From: Costus lasius
Taxonomy: Eukaryota; Streptophyta; Magnoliopsida; Zingiberales; Costaceae
Direction of reading: 5' to 3'
Assembly: GCA_027563935.2 (NCBI GenBank)
Contig: CM050446.2
Coordinates: 24,741,501-24,805,500, forward strand
DNA: 64,000 nt
The translations under genes and the position numbers were made by a program. Of the stretch, positions 10,801 through 20,151 are shown piece after piece. A model generated the notes under the pieces. The model was not told where the DNA came from and made no database searches. It saw only the letters and a list, made by a program, of their open reading frames with translations. Position 1 is the stretch's first letter. Each line of letters opens with the position of its first letter.

Positions 10801-13800
10801 GAATAAATGCAACTTCTATATATAGAGGCATTGATAGCATAAAATAATAATATATTAATTATTACTTACTATATATATAATACTATTTCTAATATTACTA
10901 ATTCTAACCCTAACAATTACTAATTATAACACTCCCCTCTTAAGCTGGAATGTATATAACAAATTATTTCTAGCTTGCATAAAGATAAAATTGTTAAAAA
11001 AAGTAACCACATAGTTTACAAGAGAAGTGGAAGACAATGTCACAAGAACGAATAGTAGGTGGTATGCAACATCATGTGCAAGAATATGGTATAAGGCATC
11101 ACCCGTAGGAGTAGAAAGTAACATCAAGTGCCGCCAGCAGAAGTAGTAAGTAGCAAGGTTTAAAGTACCGGTTCGGCGAGCTACCGGACCGGTACAATAC
11201 CGGCGTACTGCCCGGTTTTAGACAGCAGCTGTAGGCGGTGAATGGCAGCGGCAACGTCGGACGGCAGCCCAGGCGTGGATCGAAGCTTCCGCCGGCGAAG
11301 GAAGCTTCGATCCGGCAGAGCTTCCTCCGCTGCGCCGTCCGTGCTCCGAGGCCTGCTCCGCGACCAGTCCTCCACCGGCCCGGTACGAACCGGCTATACT
11401 GGCCAATAACAGACCGAGTCCTCAAACAATGGTAGGTAGCGGAAGGCGTTGTTAGCAATAAGGGTGGCGTAAGGCATCACCAGTAAAAGTAGTAGGCAAC
11501 ATAAAACATCACCAGCAAAAGTACTAGGTTGCGTTAAGTGTTGCCAGTGTTAGAGGCAGCAAATGAACATTTCCTGCAGTACGAATGAACAATACCTATT
11601 GTACTGATAAACAATATGCTATGAAGAAATAAAAAGTAGAGGACAAAGATTAGAGTTTCTGGCTCTGTTATCAAGTTGTGAGGTGGTTAGTATTTAGAAA
11701 CCACCTCTGATACTATGTTAGAATAGAGAGACAGAGATATAGAGAAAATAGGAGATGAGAAATCCTATAAGGATATTTTAATTATTACTTATATATATAT
11801 ATATAATACTATTGCTAATTCTAACCGTAACTATTACCAATTCTAACATATAAAGGAACTGATGCCTTAAGATCGACCTCTTGGCCAAGGGGCAAGAAGA
11901 GAGGTTGTTAGAACATGATGCAATATGTAGAAAATATGTAGAAAAGCATTCTCAAAAGTTAGAACAAGTTCCACTAGCAATTGATTTAGTATCATCTAGA
12001 CCCGAAAGAAATTTTGCAACAATTAAGTCTTTCTAATGCTAAAACAGAAATGTTAGTGATGGGAGTGTGGTGCAATTGCAGCTCATCCCACTTCTCCTTA
12101 ATTGGGTATAATATTCTCACTTCTCCTTAATTAGTTATAATATTCCTGCAAGGGTCTGCCATCCTATCACAAAAAATTTCTTCGTATAGTTGATAAATGC
12201 AACTAATATTGTGTTGGGGGTGCATATGTGCTAGTTAAAACATCTCATACTTCTTTTTTGTTGTGAAACATAACCATTAAGGCAATTTTAGATTCCATAA
12301 TGTGAAGAAGTGTGTTAAGAATTACCCTATTTGACATGCTTCAAGATTTATACTATGTGGGCTTATTTCCAAATGATGCCTTTTATATGAGATCCTAAGA
12401 AGCACATAGCACGAGCCTAGGTAGGTAATACCTACCATCAAGTTTCATTGTTGTGCCAAGAATGGTAGTTGGTTTAGTCTCGAGGTATGACATTTGAGCA
12501 TCCATGATAAAATCTAGCTTCTAGAAATTTTTCACAAACTCAAAAAGAGGAGGCGACACCTTACAAAGAACAATAATTTCTTGGTGGAAATGCAATCATG
12601 GGGGAGACTATGTACTTCCACTCCAAGTTCTCTCGATGCAGCTTATAATACCGTCAATAGAAAAAAAATGTTATTATGATTTGCAAAATAATCATGCATG
12701 AGAATACAAATTGATACTTGTATAGTAAATCTTATGAAATATGATATCCTTGTTGTAGTACGGTACATATTGGAGGCACTTGAGTCATATAAGAGAGAAA
12801 GTTGGTAAAGGTTGGGATAAGATTTTCATATTAGGAATCATGACATATTACTGTTTAGGGATAGAATTTGTATCCCAACTATTTCAGAAATTAAGGAGAA
12901 GATTTTGCAAGAGGGACATAAGTCCAAGTATGCCATACACCCAGGTAGCACTAAGATGTATAATAATTTAAAGAAATACTTTTGGCGGGACGACATAAAA
13001 AAAGATATTGCAAATTATGTTTCCAAGTGTTTAACATTTCAATTGATCAAAGCTGAACACCAAAAGCCAGGAGGACTACTGCAACCTTTAGAGGTGCTTG
13101 AATGGAGGTCGGAAAGCATTGCTATGGATTTTATTTCTAGTTTTCCTTTAACCTCTAGGAAACATGATGTCATTTGGGTGATTGTGAATAGGTTGACAAA
13201 ATCTGTATATTTCTTGTCTGTTAGAATGACATATTCCCTTGATCAACTCACAAGTTTATATATTAATGAAATAGTAAGACTTCGTGGTGTTCTAGTTGAG
13301 ATTATATTTGATAGAGACCTAAGATTTCTCTCTAAATTCTAGCAAAGATTACATGAAGCTTTGGGACTAATCTAAAGTTTTTGTACAGTTTATCATTCTC
13401 AAACTGATGGGCAATCAAAGAGAACCATACAAACACTTCAAGACTTGTTTAGAGCTTAAGTGGAGTGGAAAGGTGAATGGGATAATGATCTCTCTCTCAA
13501 GGTATGACAACTTTAGAGGACTAAAGTTTTCTGTAAGGAAGGAGGAATATAATACCCTCAACAGAAAAAGAAAAAAAAAGTGTCATTATGATTTGCAAAA
13601 TAATCATGCATGAGAATACAAATTGATACTTGTATAGTAAATCTTATGAAATGTGATATCCTTATTGTAGTACCTTACATATTGGAGGCACTTAAGTCAT
13701 ATAGGATGAAAATATAAGAGAATTTGTGAAAATATATGTACTAAGTTAAGTGGAAATAAAAATAAAAATAAGAACAAGAGACAAAATTTGGAATTGAAAA

Positions 13801-16800
13801 GTCATGATTACTACTTGCATATGCCACCTCATAGTTACTTGATTTACCACATGTGTACACCTCATCCATCATGATAACTTGAGATAAACATGAGAAAACA
13901 AATGAATTTCACCTTCTTGCTCGTGCCTAACCAGAGAGAAAAAAGGCCTAAGGAAGGGGAAGAGGAATAGGGAGTAGAAAAAAAGGCATAAAGTGATTTT
14001 TTTAGCTTCTTAGGCAAGTACTTATATCTTCTTTTGTAATATTTTGTAATATTTTGCTTGTTGCTTCAAATTCATGAGAAATTCTACTTTATGTCGTTTG
14101 TGATATCAAGTTGCTTTTGATTGCCACAATTTTGAGAAATTTGGTCCTTGGAAGAATGATCTATGTTATGTTAAAAGACTATGAATGATTATGCAAAGTA
14201 AACCTGACCTTTCTGTAGTCAATTTATTATAACTTTTGAATCCCTAGTCCAAATCTTATAAAATCAGATTCATTATAAAGCAGACTCAAGAAGCTTTCTG
14301 TTGAGTTAGATATTGCATACTTTCAAGCTGGTTATCAAATTTATTGATTTAGTTCAATAATCCTTGGTCCAAATCTTATAAAATCAGATTCATTGTAAAG
14401 CAGACTCAAGAAGCTTTCTGTTGAGTTGGTATTGCATACTTTCAAATTGGTTTTCGAATTTTTTGATTTAGTTAAATCCGACCTGTAAATCTGTTTTCAC
14501 TATTTTAACCTTTATCTAGTTATTGATTTATGTCCAAATTATGTGACTCTAAACATGCAAAATGATTATTTTTATATCAAGCACACTCAATAATATACAG
14601 CTAGAGCCCTTATTTGTGTGACTTGGATCGCAAATGAATTTATAATCAAATTTTCACTTAACCCTATAAATATGAAAATCTCACTTTCATGATTTTGACT
14701 TATTGTTACTTCATAGATCATAACTTATTATATTGAGCTTCATTTTAAGCAAACCTTATTGTCCTGAAAACTAGATTCAAAATCCTTTGTTTGACATAAA
14801 TATCATACCAAATGGTATCATATGAAGGAACTTGAAGCCCATGTTAAACAAGCTCCAAATTTCTAAATTTTTAGGTTACTTGACCAACCTTACATAAATG
14901 GTCTTCTATTTGAATTCTATTGATACATATGTCTCTTCCAGTTGAAAATGAGTATGTCAGCACTTGTCTCACGTATGAACTTTAAAGTTCACATCTTTGA
15001 GGGTTTGATATATATACCTATGAACCTATTTCACAATGAAGTATGTTTGATTTTGTTATTGTATTGGATGAAATTTAGAATTGTTATCGGAATTGTTGTT
15101 ACCTCCTTTGATGATGAAAAAGTAAATTTTATAATTTATATCGGACTAGTTATCGAGCAATGATCCTGAATAGATATAGCAAAATTGTTTTATATGATTT
15201 GAATTTTTCATTTATCGATTATCATTATAATCATCTCGGAGTGTGACATAGCTAAACAAGGTAAGAGGTGGAATCAAACTTAGACTTCCGAATGTATTAT
15301 GCCACTTCTCCAAGCAAAGAAAGGAATTTATATTTAAAACTATTATAAACCAGGGTAAATCATATAATAATACATAAACTTTACCCCATGTTTCAAATTA
15401 GTGCATTTTATATTTGACTTCAGAAACTTGGGATTAGGTTTCAAATGTGTCATTTCACCTTGTTTGACTGATGACAACCTCTCTCTTTATCTTGGTTGTG
15501 CTCACTAACCTCCCCAATTTGCTTCGGCTGCCTCCCCCCTCTTGTTCACAAAGGCAATGTTTGAAGGAATATAAAGCGATATTGTCAATGGCAATTCTAC
15601 AATACTCTGATAGTGAGAGGCATCAGCTGTACAATGGTGAGAATCAACTCGTTTACACCAAAGTCGCTTCTCATTGTACATGGAAAAGATAAGAGTTCAA
15701 TGATAATTGCTATAAAATATTTTTGAGATGCAAAAAAGTAACCATAGGTAACATCAACACTCATCTTGTGTGTTGTTGAAAAATAAGAATAACCAACAAG
15801 AGGATGTGGCGATTTGAAATTATAATCCACACCAATTAGGATCACGTACCTGCATCAGAAGCCAAATATAGTGCAGCCATTGCAATATCCCATCTCTCTC
15901 CCAGCTTATACAGAGGCATGGAGTCCCTGGTCTTGCTCTGCATTTCTTCTGGTACAAGCTTTCTCATTCCGGGAGTGTCTCCTATTGGTCCTGGAGCGAT
16001 CCCATTGACCCTTATATCATAATCGGTTCCCCATTCCAAGGCTAATGACCGTGTAATACTATCAACTGCTGCCTATATTATATAAAAAAGCACAAATTGA
16101 AGGGAAGTCCTAAATTCTCCAAAGTACTGAAATTTATTAAAGTATACCTTGGCTGCAGATACATGGATCTGGTACCAAGAAGCTGTGTAGTGCAAAGTTG
16201 CACTAATGTTCAGAATAAGGCCACCCCTGGATGGACCCCTTCCTTGTTTGCCCTTCTTCAGATATTTGAGGGCTTCATGGCACATGGTGAATGTGCCAAC
16301 TGAATCAATGTCCACCACTGTTAGATCAGAAAAAGGTATGCAATATAATTAGTGCACTAAAATCAGCTACTAAAACCTACAAGAAATTCAGGCTTGAAGT
16401 ATTAAAAAAAGCACAAGCTAATGGCCGGTAAGAAGATTCACGTTGAAAGAAGAATCATCATCCTTTTTTAAATCATCAGCAAGCAACAAGGAATACACGT
16501 ATTACTACTTGAAGACGTCACTCCATTATCAGGATGTGTGAAGAATTTTTAGAATATTTTAATATGTAACTCTGTTTGACTATTGGAAAATCAACTAAAC
16601 TAATTCTCAAAGAATCACACTGTATACTGTACTCTAGACAATACCTTACAAGGTAAACTACCTGTTCGAAAACCATTTGGTGATAAATCCTCTGGTGATG
16701 CAAGAAAATTTCCAGCCGCTCCATTTACAAGAATATCAAGCTTTCCAAAATACTTAAATGTTTCTTCCAAAACTCTGGCTGCATCTTCCTTCCTACGAAC

Positions 16801-17641
16801 GTCTCCCTCCAGCCCAATGGCCTGCCATCATGGTGCATTAGAACCATATATACAAAAAAACTAGCAACCATTGCAAGTAAACTAGATGCTCGACTCTGAT
16901 GGTTGAATAATTGACTTAAACCCAGAGATGGCCTCTGACTTAGTGAGTCCGTCAAAACTTTACCAGAGTTATTGAATTATTCAGACTTGAGAAGACTAAA
17001 ATCAGTAAAACTAAGTTAGTTGTTGGTATGTAGAGTATAATAAACTGATTGGAATGATATCTTCCATTTCTATTTTCAAGTTGGGTTAACAAAAAGAACA
17101 AGAGTTCAAGCGATTTCTCTTGCGATTCAACGTAGTAATATATTAGTCTGTAAACCTTTAAATTTAATCATAAGTGCTCAAGCATACTAATCAAATGATT
17201 AAAAATCATAAAAAAAAACAGAAATTAATACATTATTATAATTTTCCTAAGCAATTTTAGGCTCAATCAAGTACAACAAAGATAAGAGTCGCGTACAGAG
17301 GAACAAAAGAAACCCCTTCAATCAACAATTAGAATAATCCAGACAGGAGGGGGCACGTGAAGCTTGACGTGCCGGCAACCATATAAGAGCCCAAACAGAT
17401 CGATCGATCGATCTTTGACGAAACAGAATTAATTCCCATGGCAAAGAAGGTTCACCCGAATGCCCTCCGACCGTAGGGCAGCGACGGCCGCGTCAATGAC
17501 TTGGCGGCGGCGGCCCATGATGGCCACGGAGGCACCATGCCTCCCGAACTGCGCGGAGATCTCGAAGCCGATCCCGGAGCCGCCTCCGGTGACGAGCGCT
17601 ACCTTACCACTTAGGATATCGGCCTTGAAAGGAGACTCCAT
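7847..17641 (-). CDS. SDRB: Peroxisomal 2,4-dienoyl-CoA reductase (SDR family), complete five-exon gene
   Basis: Exons are 17641-17456, 16821-16662, 16317-16148, 16072-15850 and 8001-7847. All have GT-AG junctions and join to 894 bp, or 297 residues plus stop TAG; the Arabidopsis relative is about the same length. The start is ATG at 17641, giving MESPFKAD; the frame extends upstream only through a TTG. The NADP-binding motif TGGGSGIG is at residues 18-25. NAAG-like NGAAGNF follows in exon 2, then NISATLHYTASWYQ and SAAK (Lys172) in exon 3. The residue four before that Lys is Val rather than Tyr, as in the atypical dienoyl-CoA reductase branch. The protein ends in SKL, a type 1 peroxisomal targeting signal. 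Family role: NADPH-dependent reduction of 2,4-dienoyl-CoA during beta-oxidation of unsaturated fatty acids. Introns are 634, 344, 75 and 7,848 bp. The last one is swollen by transposons, yet both its splice sites are intact. Intron 1 shows nothing else. Confidence 0.93.
8195..8301. mobile_element. Very short Tourist-like MITE (107 bp) in SDRB intron 4
   Basis: Two arms of about 50 bp are inverted copies; the inner parts (GATG..., AAAGTGCGATG) match almost perfectly around a spacer of about 10 bp. Outer ends read GGGTATGTT and AACATACCA. Both sides are flanked by TTA (8192-8194 and 8302-8304), as expected for PIF/Harbinger-type insertion. Confidence 0.7.
8305..9244. other. Intron 4 sequence, nothing recognised
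   Basis: AT-rich intronic DNA of the SDRB-like gene without a frame or repeat that I recognise. Confidence 0.4.
9245..10510 (-). pseudogene. Decayed Ty1/Copia pol fragment (integrase core to start of reverse transcriptase)
   Basis: On the minus strand, 10500-10160 decodes with breaks to an integrase core (SDNVVEYTN..., then a degraded NG-x-x-x-x-KN segment). Next comes FGCLCYVNVHGPHQDK with HPQAIHYVFLGYN (10080-9860), typical of the Copia integrase tail. The start of the RT domain is WSLVQPPLGSNRC...QYKARLIEKES (9410-9250). There are many stops and shifts. It sits inside intron 4 of the SDRB-like gene in the same orientation as that gene. Confidence 0.75.
9910..10158. repeat. 125-bp tandem duplication inside the Copia fragment
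   Basis: Copies start at 9910 and 10035 and are about 93% identical. Each carries the GCLCYVN-encoding segment, so the coding stretch is doubled. Confidence 0.75.
10520..10700 (-). pseudogene. Copia gag-like zinc-knuckle remnant
   Basis: The minus strand encodes CTHYGCTNNSFDQCW, resembling a degraded Copia gag zinc knuckle. It lies between the integrase remains and the TRIM-like element. Confidence 0.35.
10716..11848 (-). mobile_element. TRIM-like non-autonomous LTR element
   Basis: On the minus strand, an LTR of 133 bp (11848-11716, TGTTAGAATT...TTCTAACA) is followed at once by TAGTATCAGAGG, a near match to the initiator-Met tRNA primer site TGGTATCAGAG. The interior has no frame that I recognise. 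A polypurine tract (AAGAGGGGAG, about 10940-10931) precedes the second LTR of 216 bp (10931-10716), which carries an extra internal segment. There is no target duplication. Instead, about 30-bp imperfect direct repeats (ACTGATGCCTT-type, 10686 and 11863) lie just outside. Short repeats with GGCATCACC recur in the interior (about 11095 and 11475). Confidence 0.65.
11154..11434. mobile_element. GC-rich MITE-like insert nested in the TRIM-like element
   Basis: It begins CAAGGTTTAAAG and is full of ACCGG/CCGGT words, in sharp contrast to its AT-rich surroundings. It contains a 14-bp perfect hairpin (GGATCGAAGCTTCC at 11277-11290 with 11300-11313, 9-nt loop). AT-rich relatives with the same AAGGTTTAA start and ATTGGTCC/TGGTAC words occur near 33.9, 34.3 and 39.4 kb. 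The right end is uncertain. Confidence 0.5.
11849..12644. other. Intron 4 sequence, no recognisable coding
   Basis: Apart from the short copy of the TRIM-flanking repeat at about 11863-11887, I see nothing that I can name. Confidence 0.35.
12645..13704. repeat. Pair of about 150-bp direct repeats flanking a Gypsy integrase fragment
   Basis: Copy 1 is 12645-12792 and copy 2 is 13549-13704. They are about 90% identical over ATTATGATTTGCAAAATAATC...GGAGGCACTT. They could be LTR remnants of a collapsed element or a duplication that captured part of pol. Confidence 0.65.
12905..13490 (+). pseudogene. Ty3/Gypsy integrase fragment (Del/Tekay chromovirus type)
   Basis: The plus-strand frame 12905-13342 encodes the zinc-binding HPGSTKMYNNLKKYFW...CLTFQL segment and then the core segment AMDFISSFPL, VNRLTKSVYFL and FDRDLRF. 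Compared with the usual family motif, the second catalytic region reads DRD. A stop follows FLSKF. The frame can then be followed with shifts through a YHSQTDGQS-like motif to about 13490. It has no flanking RT and is inactive. Confidence 0.8.
13705..15849. other. Intron 4 sequence with one tandem duplication
   Basis: AT-rich, without coding sequence that I recognise. Contains the 120-bp tandem repeat listed separately. Confidence 0.35.
14241..14478. repeat. 120-bp tandem duplication
   Basis: Copies start at 14241 and 14361 and share GTCCAAATCTTATAAAATC and CTCAAGAAGCTTTCTGTTG with few differences. Confidence 0.8.
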
Positions 17642-18383
17642 CCTCTTGCTCCAACGCCGAGAGTTTGGCCTCCTTGGAAATGCCGACAAAAAGTCGTACT
17701 AGTAATTAGGTTCGCATAGCCAATTAATTCCATACTTTTGTTTGTTTTTTTCTTTCTGTGTTTCATTTAACTTGCTATAAATGATTTACCCTGAAAGCGC
17801 GTCTTCACAAAAACTAAGAGAGCTTTTTTATTTTTTTTTATTTTTTTTTTTCTTCTCATAAATATATTGTGCTACTAGAGTATTATTTAGAATTTTCTTT
17901 TACACAAGTTAAGAGAGCAAGATTTAACCCCAAGATCTTGTTATCAACAACTAAGATTCTTACCAGTTAAATTAACTGACACCCTCAAGTATTATTTAGA
18001 GTTAAAAGTGTTTGATGCTTTATTGGCCTCTCAATTCAAAGTATTTATGGTGATGTACACTCCTTGTTTATACTTTATAGTGTTATGCATCATCAGTGGA
18101 AGTATGCTAAAAATGGATGAAAAAAAGTGAAAACCATCTAAGAATAGGAATCACGGTCAAAGTTATGAAGCTAAAGTCATCGAACTATTATCAAAGATTT
18201 ATAAAGGAATTCTCTTCTATAGTAGCCGATCTCTTATAGAAAAAAGACAAATTTGAGAGCGTTCTAAAGAAGCCAATAAGCCTTCAATGAGTTGAGAAAG
18301 ACAATCATGAAAGAAACAATGCAATCCCTTCTTGATTGCAACAAAGCCTATAAAAAGTTTGAAAGGCTTTAAGAGTCACGCTT
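17642..18383. other. Intergenic space between the SDRB-like and defensin genes
   Basis: The right side of the SDRB start should hold its 5' UTR and promoter, but no clear TATA box is seen. Poly-T tracts lie at 17825-17852. Nothing else is recognised. Confidence 0.35.
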
Positions 18384-18572
18384 TTGACCTGTCAACACTT
18401 ACAAAATTTTCTTCAAAATTGCAGTCGCAACGTCGGCACGCAGCAGCTTAATCAATTTCCACCATTGGCTTGGTTGCACGTGTGCACGCATGCAACAGCT
18501 GCAACCATACGTGTCAATCGGCAGCCAAGCGTGCATGCAGGGACGGCCGTGCGTACACCAAATATATATAAG
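18384..18572 (+). promoter_or_regulatory. Putative defensin promoter: W-box-like, G-box and TATA elements
   Basis: TATATATAAG at 18563-18572 lies 73 bp upstream of the ATG, a good TATA position. A palindromic CACGTG G-box core is at 18477-18482. TTGACC (18384-18389) and an inverted GTCAAC (18391-18396) are W-box cores. Defence induction via WRKY or bZIP/bHLH factors is an inference from these motifs only. Confidence 0.55.
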
Positions 18573-18644
18573 CCACCACAAGTTAGCTGATCATTGTTAA
18601 TTAGAAAACAAGCAAGCAAAGGCAGAAAAAAAAAGCACGTGGAG

Positions 18645-18878
18645 ATGAGCAAGGCCGCGCCGGCATGCGCTGTCCTCTTCGTTCTGCTCCTCCTCGCGTC
18701 AGAGGTGGGCGGCGTGGAAGCGTTGAGGCGGCGGTGCAAGCCGACGCCGAGCCGGTCGTTTAGGGGGCTGTGCTTCTCCGACAGCAATTGTGCGCAGGTG
18801 TGCCGGAGCGAGGGCTTCCACACCGGCGACTGCCACGGCTTCCGCCGCCGCTGTTTGTGCATCACATATCGCTGCTAA
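18645..18878 (+). CDS. Plant defensin (secreted cysteine-rich peptide)
   Basis: Single uninterrupted frame of 77 residues. The start is ATG 18645 (GGAGATGAGC context); upstream codons of the same frame lie in the leader. Residues 1-26 form a signal peptide with a leucine-rich core (VLFVLLLLAS) and a cleavage site after VEA. The mature part is about 51 residues with eight cysteines in the order C-x11-C-x5-C-x3-C-x9-C-x6-C-x-C-x4-C. GDCHGFRRRC fits the gamma-core. The usual plant defensin spacing is C-x10-C at the start and C-x3-C at the end, so both terminal loops are one residue longer here. The peptide is strongly Arg-rich. Many plant defensin genes have an intron in the signal-peptide region; none is needed here. 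Family role: apoplastic antifungal or signalling peptide; its target is not predictable from sequence. Confidence 0.85.
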   Translation: MSKAAPACAVLFVLLLLASEVGGVEALRRRCKPTPSRSFRGLCFSDSNCAQVCRSEGFHTGDCHGFRRRCLCITYRC

Positions 18879-19932
18879 CTCCAATAAATCACCAACTTGT
18901 AGCATATGATATGCGTGTGCGCCGGTTTAAATAACAAGTCCTGTTTTGAAAGTGATGCTACGACTGCTTGTAATGATGTTATACAATTTTGTTTAGCTTT
19001 GTTAATATTATGTAAGCGAATATATCAGGGATTAAATCTTATCCTCAAAAGTCTACTATGGTGAATGCTATTAGACTTTTTGCTATCTATTGTTACTATA
19101 GAAGCGTAGTTATAGGTTTTTTATTGAGCAGACGCTGGTTAAGAACTTCACTAATGTATTTGTACAAGGCTTACTAGGTTTGCCGCCAAATAAATAGGAT
19201 GAATAAACAATTAAATGTAATTACAATAAAAAAAAGTATCTATTGCCCTGAATTGATGGTTTCTTGATTAACTTAAAGGTATTAATGCTTATTTTAAAAT
19301 TTGATTTAAGATTAAGTTATATTAGGGTAAATGCCAAATGTATGAACAATATGAGTTTTTAATTTTGTCTTTTAGCTAACAATCCATTAGTAGTTTTTAT
19401 GTATATGATGAATCGAATATTTATTAATTATTTGAATAAGTTTATAGTAGTTTGGAAAATGAGAAAGGATAAATTATTACCAAATAGAACAAATGTGCAT
19501 TTTGGCAATGAGAGGGTATAGCCATGGTCCCAAAAGATTAATGCAATTATAATTGGGAGGGACCAAAATTTTTGTAGGAGGTACAAAATTGATAATGTAT
19601 ATTCTATGACTAATTATTTTGGAATGATATGTATATTAAGAATTATAATATGTTTAATAAAGATATTGTTATTAATACGTTTTTGTTGTATTTATGTATT
19701 ATATAGGATTACATAATATATATGCTCTGGAAATTAATTATTTTGAAATGACATGTATATTAAGTACTATAATATCTTTAATAAAGATATTATTATTGAT
19801 ATGTTTTTGTTGTACTGGGATTACATAATATTCTTAGAGATTGTCATTAGTCGCTCTCAAATTATCTAATTAAGTATCTTAGTGGATAAATAATAACTAT
19901 GATGGATGTGAAATTGATTTATGGCTGATATA
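18879..19932. other. 3' flank of the defensin gene and AT-rich intergenic DNA
   Basis: The first 100-150 bp are presumably the 3' UTR. A related AT-rich block occurs twice (about 19600-19700 and 19730-19830, sharing ATGTATATTAAG and TTTAATAAAGATATT). No gene is seen. Confidence 0.4.
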
Positions 19933-20144
19933 GGGAAAAATGTTAGAAGCGGGACAGCGGTGGCCCCATCCACCATCCATTTAATAAAAAACACTTGGAG
20001 ATGTATGCATTCACACATCACTTACACACCATCCATTTAATAAAAAACACTTAGAGATATATGCATTCACATATCTCAAAGTGTAAGTGAAGGATGGATG
20101 GGGCCACCATTGGAAACAATGGCCCCGCTTCTAACATTTTTCCC
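19933..20144. mobile_element. Foldback MITE (212 bp) with target duplication TGATATA
   Basis: Terminal arms GGGAAAAATGTTAGAAGCGG and its inverted copy at the right end match closely and extend through the GGTGGCCCCATCC segment. TGATATA flanks both ends (19926-19932 and 20145-20151). The interior has two direct copies of a block of about 58 bp (CCATCCATTTAATAAAAAAC...). A 7-bp duplication does not fit Tourist or Stowaway; it is closest to hAT- or Mutator-like behaviour. Confidence 0.75.
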
Positions 20145-20151
20145 TGATATA

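Noticed and set aside
11099..11458. 119-codon minus-strand frame
   Set aside because: Coincides with the GC-rich MITE-like insert and runs out at its edges; no domain.
18452..18905. Minus-strand frames overlapping the defensin gene
   Set aside because: Shadows; the plus-strand frame has a signal peptide, eight cysteines and a TATA box.
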